The notes beneath the pieces were generated by a model. The model did not search any database. It was not told the origin of the DNA and saw only the letters and a list, made by a program, of their open reading frames with translations. Position numbers and translations under genes: made by a program. Of a stretch of 64,000 nucleotides of DNA, positions 49,122-58,687 are shown in pieces. Source of the DNA: Kribbella kalugense (GTDB taxonomy: Bacteria > Actinomycetota > Actinomycetes > Propionibacteriales > Kribbellaceae); assembly GCF_004365875.1 (NCBI RefSeq), contig NZ_SODF01000001.1, forward strand, positions 496,001 to 560,000, read 5' to 3'. How positions within the stretch are numbered: the first letter of the stretch is position 1; each line of letters begins with the position of its first letter.

Positions 49122-51479
49122 TTGTCCACCTCGACTGACCGGCCCTGGAGCGACCCGGCGCTGCCCGCCGCCGAGCGGGCCGGCCTGCTGCTGCGGGCGA
49201 TGACGCTCGAGGAGAAGGTCGCGCAGCTGGGCAGTCGCTGGGCCGGCAACGACATGGCCGACGCCGAGCTCCCCAAGGACGAGACGATCAACGTCGCGCC
49301 GATGGAGGACGTGTTCTCGGTCGGAGGCAAGTTGTCGCTGGAGGAAGCGAGCCGCGACGGCCTCGGTCATCTCACCCGGGTCTGGGGCAGCTACCCGCAG
49401 TCGGTCGAGCAGGGCATCGCCGAGGTGGTCCGGCAACACGAGGTGGTGCTGAAGAATTCGAGGCTCGGCGTGCCGGCGCTGGTGCACGAGGAGTGCCTGA
49501 CCGGATTCACGACGTACGGCGCGACTGTCTATCCAGCCTCGATCGCCTGGGGTGCGACGTTCGACGCTGAGCTGGTCGAGCGGATGGCTGCCGCGATCGG
49601 GCGGGACATGGCCGCGGCCGGCGTGCACCAAGGTTTGTCGCCGGTGCTCGACGTCGTGCGGGACTATCGCTGGGGTCGCGTCGAGGAGACGATCGGCGAA
49701 GACCCTTACCTGGTTGCGATCCTGGGCTCGGCGTACGTGCGTGGCCTGCAGAGCGCGGGCGTGATCGCCACCCTCAAACACTTCGCCGGGTACTCCGCCT
49801 CGCGCGCCGGGCGCAACCACGGTCCGGTGTCGATGGGCAAGCGCGAGCTGCTGGACATCATCCTGCCGACGTTCGAGACTGCGATCGCGACGGCCGCCGC
49901 CGGGTCGGTCATGAGTTCGTACGCCGACATTGACGGACTGCCCGCGAGTGCGGACTCGTGGCTGTTCACCGACGTACTGCGGGACGAATGGGGCTTCGAG
50001 GGGACGGTCGTCTCGGACTACTGGGCGGTGCCGTTCCTGGCGTCGATGCATCGAGTTGCCGAGGACAACAACGACGCCGGAGTCGTCGCGTTGACTGCCG
50101 GGACCGACGTCGAGCTGCCGGACACGGTCAGCTTCGGTGGCCTTCTGGACAAGGTGAAGGCGGGAGAAGTATCCGAGGAACTGATCGATCGCGCGGCGCT
50201 GCGATTGCTGCAGCAGAAGGCCGAGCTCGGTCTGCTCGACGAGGACTGGACAGCGGAGGGTTCAGTGCGGGCCGACGTCGACCTGGATTCGGCGGACAAC
50301 CGGGCGATCGCCCGTGAGCTCGCCGAGAAGTCCGTCGTACTACTGGATGCGGGCTCGGCCCTGCCGCTCGCAAACCCTCGTAAGGTCGCGGTGGTCGGTC
50401 CGTGTGCGGACGACCCGCGGACGTTGATGGGCTGCTATGCCTTCCCGAACCATGTCCTGCCGCGCTACCCCGAGCGCGGCATGGGCATCGAGATCACCTC
50501 GCCGGTAGATGCCTTGCACAACGAGCTGCCGGACGCGGTTCTCTCATATGTAAAGGGCTGTGAGGTCATCGGCGACGACCGGTCCGGGTTCACAGCCGCT
50601 GTCTCGGCGGCGCAGGACTCCGATCTGTGCGTCGCGTTCGTCGGCGACTTGTCTGGGCTCTTCGGTCACGGGACGTCGGGGGAGGGGTGTGACGCGGAGG
50701 ACCTGCGGCTGCCCGGTGTCCAGGGCGACCTGCTCGACGCGCTGCTCGAGACCGGGAAGCCGGTTGTCGTCGTGGTCATGTCGGGTCGGCCGTACGCCCT
50801 CGGCGGCATCGCGGACCGGGTGGCCGGGCTGGTGCAGGCATTCATCCCGGGCCAGGAAGGAGCCGCTGCGATTGCCGGCGTACTGAGCGGGCGGATCGTG
50901 CCGAGCGGCAAGCTGCCGGTGCAGATCCCGCGGCACGTCGGTGGGCAGCCCGGTACGTACCTGCAGCCGGCGCTCGGAAGTGTCGAGAGTGCCGGGATCA
51001 GCGGGCTCGAGGTCCGGCCGTTGTTCCCGTTCGGGTACGGAGCGTCGTACACGGACTTCACGATCGCCGATCTCCGGTTGAGCGCGCCGGAGATCGGCAA
51101 TGACGGCGAGTTCACCGCGACGGTGCGGGTGTCGAACACCGGCGACCGGGCCGGCGACGAGGTCGTGCAGCTGTACCTGCGCGACGTCGTCGCCCAGGTC
51201 GCGCGCCCGTTGAAGCTGCTGACCGGGTTCGCGCGGGTCTCGCTCGAGCCCGGCCAGGCGGCCGACGTCACGTTCCGGGTGCACGCGGACCGGACGGCCT
51301 ACACCGGCCCGGACCTGCGCCGGATCGTCGAGCCCGGCGAGTTCGAAGTGATGCTCGGCACGTCGTCGATGGACCTGCCGTGTCGCGCCATCGTCCGGAT
51401 CACCGGGGATGTGAGGGTGGTCGGGCACGACCGGGTCCTGACGACGCCGGTGACAATTCAGGATCCCGGCGGAGGCTGA
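49122..51479 (+). CDS. Glycoside hydrolase family 3 beta-glycosidase (first)
   Basis: 785 residues, cytoplasmic (no signal peptide). The GH3 N-terminal barrel has nucleophile Asp299 in GTVVSDYWAV, and KHFAGYSASRAGRNHGPV with the substrate-binding Lys-His. The alpha/beta sandwich spans about 390-610 and a fibronectin-III-like domain about 655-770. It likely hydrolyses beta-glucosides or xylosides imported by the neighbouring ABC system. TTG at 49122 is the best start because GGGAG sits 7 nt upstream; an ATG at 49095 is in frame but unsupported. Followed 4 nt later by its LacI regulator. Confidence 0.9.
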   Translation: MSTSTDRPWSDPALPAAERAGLLLRAMTLEEKVAQLGSRWAGNDMADAELPKDETINVAPMEDVFSVGGKLSLEEASRDGLGHLTRVWGSYPQSVEQGIAEVVRQHEVVLKNSRLGVPALVHEECLTGFTTYGATVYPASIAWGATFDAELVERMAAAIGRDMAAAGVHQGLSPVLDVVRDYRWGRVEETIGEDPYLVAILGSAYVRGLQSAGVIATLKHFAGYSASRAGRNHGPVSMGKRELLDIILPTFETAIATAAAGSVMSSYADIDGLPASADSWLFTDVLRDEWGFEGTVVSDYWAVPFLASMHRVAEDNNDAGVVALTAGTDVELPDTVSFGGLLDKVKAGEVSEELIDRAALRLLQQKAELGLLDEDWTAEGSVRADVDLDSADNRAIARELAEKSVVLLDAGSALPLANPRKVAVVGPCADDPRTLMGCYAFPNHVLPRYPERGMGIEITSPVDALHNELPDAVLSYVKGCEVIGDDRSGFTAAVSAAQDSDLCVAFVGDLSGLFGHGTSGEGCDAEDLRLPGVQGDLLDALLETGKPVVVVVMSGRPYALGGIADRVAGLVQAFIPGQEGAAAIAGVLSGRIVPSGKLPVQIPRHVGGQPGTYLQPALGSVESAGISGLEVRPLFPFGYGASYTDFTIADLRLSAPEIGNDGEFTATVRVSNTGDRAGDEVVQLYLRDVVAQVARPLKLLTGFARVSLEPGQAADVTFRVHADRTAYTGPDLRRIVEPGEFEVMLGTSSMDLPCRAIVRITGDVRVVGHDRVLTTPVTIQDPGGG

Positions 51480-51483
51480 CGAG

Positions 51484-52530
51484 ATGACTCGGTTGAAGGG
51501 TCGCGTCACCCTGGCCACGGTGGCCGGGTCGGCCGGCGTCTCGGTCGCCACCGTCTCCAAGGTGCTGAACGGGCGCAGCGACGTCTCGCCGGCCACTCGC
51601 GCACGGGTCCAGGAGATCCTCGAGAAGCACGGGTACGTCGGCCGCCGTCCGGAGCCCGCGCGCCGGGAGACCATCGAGCTGTTCTACCAAGGTGTCCTGA
51701 ACGCGTACTCGGTCCAGGTCATCCAGGGCGTCGTCGAGGCCGGTCAGGCGGCGGGCGTCGACGTCGTACTGAACGCGCACCCACCGCACCCGCAGGCGTC
51801 GAGCAGCGGGCGGGCCGCGCCCTGGATCCGCGACATCATCGGCAACAGCCGCCAGGCCGCGATCGGGATCACCAGCCAGCTGGCCGACGCCGACCTGGCC
51901 GCTTTGGCGCGCGCCCGGCTGCCGCTGGTGGTGGTCGATCCGGCGAACATCCCGCAGCCGGACGTGACGAGTGTGGGCTCGACGAACTTTGCCGGCGGAA
52001 TGGCCGCGGCCCAGCACCTGCTCTCCCTCGGGCACCGCCGGATCGGGTACATCGGCGGCCAGCCGACCTCCGCATGCAACCAGGCCCGGATGAGCGGCTT
52101 CCGCAGTGCGATGGACTCGGTCGGCGTGGAGGTGCCGTCGGAGTACATCTGGCTGAGCGACTTCCTGTACGACGACGGTGTGGCCGGCGGATCGGCGATG
52201 CTCGACCTGCGGAACCGGCCGACCGCGATCTTCGCCGGCAGCGATGAGGTCGCACTGGGGATCCTGGAGGCGGCGCGGGCGCGCGGTCTGCGGGTGCCCG
52301 AGGACCTCAGCCTGGTCGGCTTCGACGACACCGAGGTGGCCCGGTTGGCGTCGCCGCCGCTGACCACCGTGCGGCAGCCGCTGCGTGAGATGGGCGCGGT
52401 CGCGCTCCGGACGGCGTTGCAGTTGGCGGCGGGGGAGCAGGTCTCCTCGCACCACGTCGAGCTCGCGACGACCCTGATCGTCCGCGGCTCGGCCGCTCCG
52501 CACGAGCTGTCGTCGGTCGCGGCCTCCTGA
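51484..52530 (+). CDS. LacI family transcriptional regulator
   Basis: 348 residues. N-terminal helix-turn-helix TLATVAGSAGVSVATVSKVLNGRSDVSPATRARVQEIL (about 8-46) with hinge helix, then a periplasmic-binding-protein-like sugar sensor (about 62-340; SLGHRRIGYIGG, GSDEVALGILEAARARGLRVPEDLSLVGFDD). It should bind the two GTTTTCGAAAC sites in the divergent promoter region and release them on binding a sugar. Cotranscribed with the GH3 gene (4-nt gap), so it is autoregulated. Confidence 0.93.
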   Translation: MTRLKGRVTLATVAGSAGVSVATVSKVLNGRSDVSPATRARVQEILEKHGYVGRRPEPARRETIELFYQGVLNAYSVQVIQGVVEAGQAAGVDVVLNAHPPHPQASSSGRAAPWIRDIIGNSRQAAIGITSQLADADLAALARARLPLVVVDPANIPQPDVTSVGSTNFAGGMAAAQHLLSLGHRRIGYIGGQPTSACNQARMSGFRSAMDSVGVEVPSEYIWLSDFLYDDGVAGGSAMLDLRNRPTAIFAGSDEVALGILEAARARGLRVPEDLSLVGFDDTEVARLASPPLTTVRQPLREMGAVALRTALQLAAGEQVSSHHVELATTLIVRGSAAPHELSSVAAS

Positions 52531-53187
52531 TCATTCCTTCCGGTCTGCAAGGGCTTTCGTCGCGAAGACGGCGGCGATCAGAAACACCACGGACAGCGCC
52601 GCCAGGAGAGTGAGCGGTACGGCGTTGGCCCCGGCCGTCTTCTCGTTGGACAGCACGGTCATGATCGGACGGATCGGGGAGATCCACTGCAGCAGCAGGG
52701 CGAGCAGGATCGCGGCGGCCGCGGTAAGCATCGCGATCCCGATCCGCCGGATCACGAGCCGCGAACACAACAGCCCGATCGCCGCTCCGACCAGCGCGGC
52801 CCCGAGCTGCGCGGCCGCACCGACCGCGAGGTCGCTGGCGGTGACGACGTGCTTCCCGGTGACGATCGGGTAGACGAGGCCGATGACCAGCAGCGGCACG
52901 CACCAGGTGACGACGACGGCAACCGTGATCACGAGTACGCGGAGCGAACTCCCAACCATCACCACCGTGATCTGTCGCTGCGTCGGATCCTCGTGATTCA
53001 GGATGCTCACGGTCAACCAGGTCGTGCACACCAGCATCGCGAGGACGCAGAACGAGTACGACGACTGCAGCGGACCGTTGTCGGAGGTCGTCCCGACGGC
53101 CATCGCCGCGAGGAAGATCAACGTCGGCGGCAGATACCGCTGCGATAGCAGGACGCTCATCAGCAGGTACCGGTAGAGGGCGCTCAC
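52531..53187 (-). CDS. ABC-2-like transporter membrane subunit
   Basis: 218 residues with about six membrane helices and no soluble domain. GTG at 53187 overlaps the stop of the ATPase gene (GTGA), giving the N-terminus MSALYRYLLMSVLLSQRYLPP; upstream sequence in the same frame is Arg/Pro-rich shadow. It likely forms a dimeric channel with the ATPase. Substrate unknown. Convergent with the LacI gene, with stop codons directly adjacent. Confidence 0.75.
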   Translation of the reverse strand: MSALYRYLLMSVLLSQRYLPPTLIFLAAMAVGTTSDNGPLQSSYSFCVLAMLVCTTWLTVSILNHEDPTQRQITVVMVGSSLRVLVITVAVVVTWCVPLLVIGLVYPIVTGKHVVTASDLAVGAAAQLGAALVGAAIGLLCSRLVIRRIGIAMLTAAAAILLALLLQWISPIRPIMTVLSNEKTAGANAVPLTLLAALSVVFLIAAVFATKALADRKE

Positions 53188-53999
53188 TGGGCTTTCACCT
53201 GCCGGACGGTGGTGACTGACCAGCCGTGGTTGAGTGCGGTCAGCAAGGCCGCATCGTGGCGGCCGGTCGGCAGCGTCAACGTGACGTTCCCGGCATCGCG
53301 GCGTACGTCGAGAACGTCGGGGTGCTGTGCCCAGTCGATCTCGGAGCCTGGCACCAAAGAAACCTCGGTCAGGTTGAGCTGCTGTCCGAGCGTCGTGAGG
53401 ATGCCGTGCTCGATCTCGCAGACTCGGGTCGCGGTCGAGCGGACGACATCGGCGGAGTGCTCGGTGAACGCGACCGCGGCACCTTGCTCGGCGGTCTCGG
53501 TGAGGAGCTCGCGCAGGGTCGCGTGCGCGGTCGCGTCGAGGCCCGCCCACGGCTCGTCGAGGACGAGCAGTTGCGGCGGATCGAGCAGCGCCTGCGCCAG
53601 CGCGACCTTCTGTGCGTTGCCTTTCGACAGCATGCGCATCGGCGTGTCCGCCCCGCCCGAGAGCGCGAGCCGATCCAGCAACCCGAGCGCGCGCTGTCTC
53701 GCCGTACTCGCATCGAGCCCGCGGATCCGGCCCATGTGCCGCAGGTACGCCGACGCCGAGAGCCGATCGTGGGACGCGAAGACGTCCGGGACGTAGCTGA
53801 CCGCGCGGGCGTTCCGCTCCACCGATCCCGAGGACGGCCGGGACAGACCGACCATCAGCCTCAGGACCGTGGACTTGCCGGAGCCGTTGGCACCGATGAG
53901 TGCCAGCAACTCACCCGCGTTCACCTGCAGGTCGACGTCGGCCAGGATCTCCCGCCGCCCGTACCGTTTGGAGACCTTCCGCAGCCGGACCACTTCCAT
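53184..53999 (-). CDS. ABC transporter ATP-binding protein
   Basis: 271 residues: Walker A GANGSGKST, signature LSKGNAQKV (variant of LSGGQ common in ABC-2 ATPases), Walker B LLVLDEPWAGLD, and switch His in FTEHSADV. A ~65-residue C-terminal extension follows. ATG at 53999 has TAAGCT 6 nt upstream, a leaderless promoter that lies within the preceding MFS gene, whose coding sequence overlaps this gene by 89 nt. Confidence 0.88.
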   Translation of the reverse strand: MEVVRLRKVSKRYGRREILADVDLQVNAGELLALIGANGSGKSTVLRLMVGLSRPSSGSVERNARAVSYVPDVFASHDRLSASAYLRHMGRIRGLDASTARQRALGLLDRLALSGGADTPMRMLSKGNAQKVALAQALLDPPQLLVLDEPWAGLDATAHATLRELLTETAEQGAAVAFTEHSADVVRSTATRVCEIEHGILTTLGQQLNLTEVSLVPGSEIDWAQHPDVLDVRRDAGNVTLTLPTGRHDAALLTALNHGWSVTTVRQVKAQ

Positions 54000-55197
54000 G
54001 CGGCGAGCTTATCCACCGGGCGGGGCTCATCACCCGGGACAGCGGGCGGGTCAGGACGACGGACACCAGCAGCGAGGCGGCAGCGAACACAGTCATCGCC
54101 GGAGCTGCCGCGGTCAGATCGGCCAGCGCACCGGCCAGGATCGCGACGACGCCGAACGTCGTCATCCGCAGCGCGCTCTCCAGTCCGAGGACCTGACCGC
54201 GCAGCTCCGCCGGAGTGAGGTCGACGAGAACCTCCTGCTGGGCAAGCGAAGCTGAGTAGCCGCTGCTGCCGAGCGCGACGAGCACACAGAGGACGGCGAT
54301 CGGCGGCTGGAATGCGAAGGCCAGGAACGGTACGGCGAGCACGAACCGGAGCCACTGTCCCGCGATCCGTCGGCCGTTGCGGGTGAGGTAGCGGCCGACG
54401 ACGAGATCGCCGGTCATCATCCCGGCGGCTCCCGCGGCCAGCAGCCAGCCGGCGCGAGCTCCGGCGTACGGGACGAAGAGGGCCTCGCAGCCGACGATCA
54501 GCCCGTTCGGCAGTGTCAGCGCGAGGAGGAGCGGGCGGGTGCGAGCCTGGGCCAGCAACTGGCGGTTGCCGCGCCAGGTCTCGGCGAGGCCGGTCCGCGC
54601 GACCCGGCGCGGAGAGCGGTCCCTGAGGCCGAACCGGATGACCGGTACGGCGAGGGCCGCGAAGCCGGTCGCGATCCAGAGAACGGTCGACGGGCTGACC
54701 GCCTGTAGCAGGATGCCGGCGATGCCGAAGCCGGCGATCTGCATCGCTCCGACCGACAGGTTCATCGCGGACCGGCCGAGGATGAACAGGTCGTTGTGGA
54801 CCACTTCGCCGAGCAGTCCCCAGCGGACGCCGGCGCCGATCGAGAGACCGTACGCGATCGCGAGCGAGAGCAGCAGCCGCAGACCGGCGGACAGATCGAG
54901 GGCGGCTTGGATGCCGACCGCAACGGTCGAGGCGATGGAGAGCAGGGTGAGGATCTGCCGGGGCCGGGCCGTGTCGGCCGCCGACATCAGCGTGGACACG
55001 CCGAGGACCTGGGCGAGTGACGGGCCGAACATGATCATCGCCGCGAGCAGCGCTGACCCGGTGGTCGCGTCGACCACGATCGCCAGCGTCAGGCTGGTCA
55101 TCGTCGAGGACGCGTTGCCCAGCGCGCTGCCGATCCACAGGCTGCGGAACTCCCGGTTGGCGAAGATCGCTCGATACGTTCCCATGCCGAGCAGCAT
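53911..55197 (-). CDS. MFS transporter
   Basis: 428 residues with about twelve hydrophobic segments from YRAIFANREFRSLWIG onward, typical of MFS drug or metabolite exporters; the central cytoplasmic loop RDRSPRRVARTGLAETWRGNRQLL follows helix 6. The last ~32 residues (from SSPHGSGPAAEG) are encoded by DNA that also encodes the start of the ABC ATPase in another frame and look non-membrane, so the stop may have drifted downstream. An ATG at 55185 is also possible. Divergent from an ArsR-like regulator that may control it. Confidence 0.83.
   Translation of the reverse strand: MLLGMGTYRAIFANREFRSLWIGSALGNASSTMTSLTLAIVVDATTGSALLAAMIMFGPSLAQVLGVSTLMSAADTARPRQILTLLSIASTVAVGIQAALDLSAGLRLLLSLAIAYGLSIGAGVRWGLLGEVVHNDLFILGRSAMNLSVGAMQIAGFGIAGILLQAVSPSTVLWIATGFAALAVPVIRFGLRDRSPRRVARTGLAETWRGNRQLLAQARTRPLLLALTLPNGLIVGCEALFVPYAGARAGWLLAAGAAGMMTGDLVVGRYLTRNGRRIAGQWLRFVLAVPFLAFAFQPPIAVLCVLVALGSSGYSASLAQQEVLVDLTPAELRGQVLGLESALRMTTFGVVAILAGALADLTAAAPAMTVFAAASLLVSVVLTRPLSRVMSPARWISSPHGSGPAAEGLQTVRAAGDPGRRRPAGERG
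54006..54011 (-). promoter_or_regulatory. -10 box of leaderless ABC ATPase gene, inside the MFS gene
   Basis: TAAGCT on the minus strand, 6 nt before the ATG at 53999. Confidence 0.45.
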
Positions 55198-55244
55198 CGA
55201 CCGCGGGCCGGATCCCGCCTACAGTTTCGGGTGGAGGCGAAACG

Positions 55245-56216
55245 TTGTCCGAGTTCCTGGTCGATGCCGACACCCTGGTGACCGCCCGGTTCGGTACGTC
55301 GCAACTCACCGAGACCGTGTCGGCGCTGAAGCTGCTGCGCGTCCCGGTCGAGCCGTGGTTCCGGCCGTGGAAGGACGCACACGGCCGCGCTTTCCAGAGC
55401 CAGCTGAAGCAGCACCCGGTCTGGGCGGCGATCGTCGAGAGCGCGTTCGGGACGAGTTGGGCGGCCGACTTCTTCACCGTCCCACCGCTCGAACCCGATC
55501 TCGCGCTGGAGGACGAGCTCGGGCCACTGCTCGCACTCTCCGACGACCACATTCGCGCGGACCTGAGCGTCGTACGCACGCCGTTGCCGCGGATCCTGCT
55601 CGACACGAGCGGACTGGCTGCCGAGGCGGCCGGGTTGTTGCGGTGGATCTGGACGACGACCATCGAGCCGGAGTGGCCGCGCCGGTTCCGGGTACTGCAG
55701 GCGGACATCGTGTCGCGGACGTCGCGGCTCAGCGAGCAAGGGTGGTCCGGGGTACTCCGCGGGCTCGGGCCGGACGTGCGGTGGCTGGGCGACGGACGCA
55801 TCCAGGTCAACAGGTGGGACTATCCGGTGACGGACGTCCGTGGGCACGATCTGATGTTCATCGCGGCGCACACCCAGCGGGTCAACGTGAGCTGGCGGTT
55901 GCCGGATCGCTTCGCGCTGGCCTACCCAGTGACCGGCATCTTCGCGACCACAGCGACGCCGGACGAGCCGTTGGTGCAGCTGCTCGGACGCAACCGCGCT
56001 CGCATCCTGGCGGAGGCCGTATCGCCGGTCAGCACAACGTTGCTGGTAGCAACCACCGGTCTCTCGCTGGCGACGGTCTCGGATCACCTACGGGTCTTGA
56101 CCGACGCTGGGTTGCTGGAGCGCCGGCGGTCCGGGCGGTCAGTGCTGTACTGGCAGTCCGACACCGGCCGTCGCGTCGTGCGACGACCGGCGTCGAACCG
56201 CCCCGAGCCCCGATAA
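55245..56216 (+). CDS. ArsR-type HTH regulator with DUF5937-like N-terminal domain
   Basis: 323 residues. The C-terminal ~75 residues form a winged helix: RARILAEAVSPVSTTLLVATTGLSLATVSDHLRVLTDAGLLERRRSGRSVLY. The N-terminal ~230 residues match the DUF5937-like region common in actinobacterial ArsR-like regulators. The start is TTG with GGAGG 7 nt upstream, fixing an otherwise ambiguous start. No metal-binding Cys cluster is evident, so the ligand is probably not a metal. It faces the MFS gene across 47 nt, suggesting joint control. Confidence 0.83.
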   Translation: MSEFLVDADTLVTARFGTSQLTETVSALKLLRVPVEPWFRPWKDAHGRAFQSQLKQHPVWAAIVESAFGTSWAADFFTVPPLEPDLALEDELGPLLALSDDHIRADLSVVRTPLPRILLDTSGLAAEAAGLLRWIWTTTIEPEWPRRFRVLQADIVSRTSRLSEQGWSGVLRGLGPDVRWLGDGRIQVNRWDYPVTDVRGHDLMFIAAHTQRVNVSWRLPDRFALAYPVTGIFATTATPDEPLVQLLGRNRARILAEAVSPVSTTLLVATTGLSLATVSDHLRVLTDAGLLERRRSGRSVLYWQSDTGRRVVRRPASNRPEPR

Positions 56217-56235
56217 AGCTCGCGCAGCCGGGCAG

Positions 56236-58641
56236 CTAACGAACCTGAAGCTCTGTCGAGAGCGGCAGGTCCGAAACCGACGAGCCGGCTCGGATTGTGA
56301 AAGCACCAGGCTCGGTCGTCCAACCGTTCTGCCAGTGCTCGAAGGTGTGTTTGTGGAGGTGGACCGTGATCTCGCGGGCCTGGCCGGCGTCGAGACGGAC
56401 GACGGCGAAGCCGGCCAGCCAGCGGACCGGGCGATCCACGGTGCTGTCCGGGCGTTCGACGTACACCTGGACGACGTGCTTGCCGGCGCGGGCGCCGGTG
56501 TTGCGGACGGTCAGCGCGACCGACGTCGGGTCGTTCGCGCGGAGGTCGGAGAGTTCCCAGGTGGTGTAGCCGAGGCCGTGGCCGAACTCGTACGCCGGCT
56601 CGGTGCCCGCCTTCAACCAGGCGCGGTAGCCGATGTGGATGCCCTCGTCGTACCGGACGACGCCGTCCTTCGGGGTGACGTCGATGACTGGGACGTCCTC
56701 CTGCTCGCGCGGCCAGGTGGTCGGGAGGCGACCGCCGGGCTCGGTCCGGCCGAGGAGAACGTCGGCGAGCGCGTTCCCGTATTCCTGACCACCGAAGTAC
56801 GTCGCCAGCACCGCGGCGGCCTCGTCCCGCCAGGGGAGGAGGACGGGTGAGCCCGCGTTGACCACGACGACCGTGCGGGGATTGGCGGCCGCGACCGCGC
56901 GGACCAGGTCGTCCTGCCGGCCGGGCAGCGCGAGCGAGGTCCGGTCGTAGCCCTCGGACTCGACCTTCGAATTGGTGCCCACGACAACGAGCGCCACGTC
57001 GGCATCCCGCGCCGCCGCGACGGCCTCGTCGATCAGGGCCTGCGGATCGTCGTTGCTCGGCTCGACACCGATGGTGATGCTGAAGGCGTTGCCGATGCCG
57101 CCCTCCACCTTGGGCAGCTCGAGCTCGACGCGGACGTCGATCGGCCGGCCGGCGGTCACCTCGAGCGGTGTGGAGATCGAGGGCGGCGAAAGCAGAGCGG
57201 CGCCGAGGTCGGTGCCGACCGGGACCGCGGTGTCCTCGCGGAGGAGCTTGCCGTCGGCAAAGATCCGGCCGCGGCCGACCGAGGCGAAGCCGAGCTGGAT
57301 CGCGCCGGACTCGGCCGGGGTCCAGGTGGTGCGGAACTCGAAGACCGCGGTCTCGGCGATCGGTGCGTCACCGCCCAGGTAGACGAGTGCGCTGGTGAAC
57401 CGGTCCTCGGCGTACAGCTCGGATCCGTCGGCCGCCAGGAAGCGCACGCGGGAGCCACGCTCGCCGGTCTGCGGGTTGGTCATCGTGGCGAGCGGCAGCT
57501 CGGCGACGCCTTCCTGTACGACGGCGCCGATCGAGTACGTGACCTCAGCGTTCGGGAGGGCTACGCGGAGTCCGTCGAGCGGTGAGACCACCGACTCCGG
57601 GATCACGGTCGCGCTGCCGCCGCCCTGAGTACGGGCGTCACGGGCGTTGTGGCCGATGACCGCGACCTTGGTCAGCTCCTCGGATCGCCAGGGGAGCGCG
57701 CTCTGGTTGCTGAGCAGGACGGTTCCCTCGGCAGCCGCCGTACGAGCGAAGCCGACAGTGTCGAGCTGAGGCACGTCGGCCGGCTTCTCGTAGCCTTCGA
57801 GCGCGCCGACGCGGGCGGCGAGTGCGAGGAGCCGACGGACCTTGCGGTCGATCGCGTCCTCTTTGACCTCGCCGGAGCGGACGGCCTCGACGAGCGCGTC
57901 ACCCCAGGCGCCGACCGGGCCGGGCATGGCCAGGTCCTGGGAGTGCTTGGCGCTCTCGACGCTGCGGATGGCGGTCCAGTCACTGACGACAACGCCGTCG
58001 AAGCCCCAGTCGGTGTTGAGCGGGGTCTCGAGCAGATCGTTCTCGGACGCGGTGGCGCCGTTGATCGAGTTGTAGGCGCTCATCACCAGCCAAGCCTTCG
58101 AGTCGGTGACCGCCTTCTCGAAGGCGAGCAGATACAGCTCGCGCAGCGCGCGCTCGCTGACCACGACGTTCGCGGTGAAGCGCTCGGTCTCGAAGTCGTT
58201 CGCGACGTAGTGCTTCGGGGTGGCGCCGACGCCGAGCTCCTGGACGCCGGCGACGTACGCCGCGGCGAGCTCGGCCGTCAGGACCGGGTCCTCGCTGAAC
58301 GCCTCGAAGTGCCGGCCGCCGAGCGGCGAACGGTGCAGGTTGATGGTCGGGCCGAGGACGACGTCGACGTTCTTCCGACGGGCCTCGAGTGCCGACACCA
58401 CGCCGTACCGATGGGCGATGTCGAGGTCCCACGACGACGACAGCGCGGTTGCCGACGGGAGGTTCAGCGACGGGTCGCGCTCGTCCCAGACCGGACCGCG
58501 GACGCCGCTCGGGCCGTCCGACAGCACCATCGAGCGCAGGCCGATCCCGGGCAGCGGGTGCGTCGACCAGAAGTCCTGGCCGGTCAGCAGCCGGACCTTC
58601 TCCTCGAGGGTGAGGCGCGCGAGCAGGTCGTCGAAGTTCAT
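56236..58641 (-). CDS. Glycoside hydrolase family 3 beta-glucosidase with PA14 insert (second)
   Basis: 801 residues, no signal peptide. GH3 barrel with nucleophile Asp221 in GVVVSDWTA, and KHYVANDFETER. The alpha/beta sandwich is interrupted by a PA14-like beta domain (about 395-530), a layout of beta-glucosidases acting on aryl or plant glucosides. A fibronectin-III-like domain closes the chain (about 690-790). It is divergent from a TetR regulator, its probable controller. It is distinct from the LacI-linked GH3, which lacks PA14. Confidence 0.92.
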   Translation of the reverse strand: MNFDDLLARLTLEEKVRLLTGQDFWSTHPLPGIGLRSMVLSDGPSGVRGPVWDERDPSLNLPSATALSSSWDLDIAHRYGVVSALEARRKNVDVVLGPTINLHRSPLGGRHFEAFSEDPVLTAELAAAYVAGVQELGVGATPKHYVANDFETERFTANVVVSERALRELYLLAFEKAVTDSKAWLVMSAYNSINGATASENDLLETPLNTDWGFDGVVVSDWTAIRSVESAKHSQDLAMPGPVGAWGDALVEAVRSGEVKEDAIDRKVRRLLALAARVGALEGYEKPADVPQLDTVGFARTAAAEGTVLLSNQSALPWRSEELTKVAVIGHNARDARTQGGGSATVIPESVVSPLDGLRVALPNAEVTYSIGAVVQEGVAELPLATMTNPQTGERGSRVRFLAADGSELYAEDRFTSALVYLGGDAPIAETAVFEFRTTWTPAESGAIQLGFASVGRGRIFADGKLLREDTAVPVGTDLGAALLSPPSISTPLEVTAGRPIDVRVELELPKVEGGIGNAFSITIGVEPSNDDPQALIDEAVAAARDADVALVVVGTNSKVESEGYDRTSLALPGRQDDLVRAVAAANPRTVVVVNAGSPVLLPWRDEAAAVLATYFGGQEYGNALADVLLGRTEPGGRLPTTWPREQEDVPVIDVTPKDGVVRYDEGIHIGYRAWLKAGTEPAYEFGHGLGYTTWELSDLRANDPTSVALTVRNTGARAGKHVVQVYVERPDSTVDRPVRWLAGFAVVRLDAGQAREITVHLHKHTFEHWQNGWTTEPGAFTIRAGSSVSDLPLSTELQVR

Positions 58642-58660
58642 GGCGAAGACTGTACGTCCG

Positions 58661-58683
58661 AAAACCGAGTGATGCTAGGTTTT
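58661..58683. promoter_or_regulatory. Operator-like inverted repeat between GH3 and TetR genes
   Basis: AAAACC (58661-58666) and GGTTTT (58678-58683) separated by 11 nt, overlapping the TetR -10 box TAGGTT (58676-58681), which is 6 nt before the ATG at 58688. This fits an autoregulatory TetR site and leaderless start. Confidence 0.5.
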
Positions 58684-58687
58684 GACT

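Noticed and set aside
52531..53550. Longer 339-codon version of the ABC membrane subunit
   Set aside because: The extra 121 residues are Arg/Pro-rich and coincide with the ABC ATPase gene in another frame; the GTGA junction at 53184-53187 gives the natural start.
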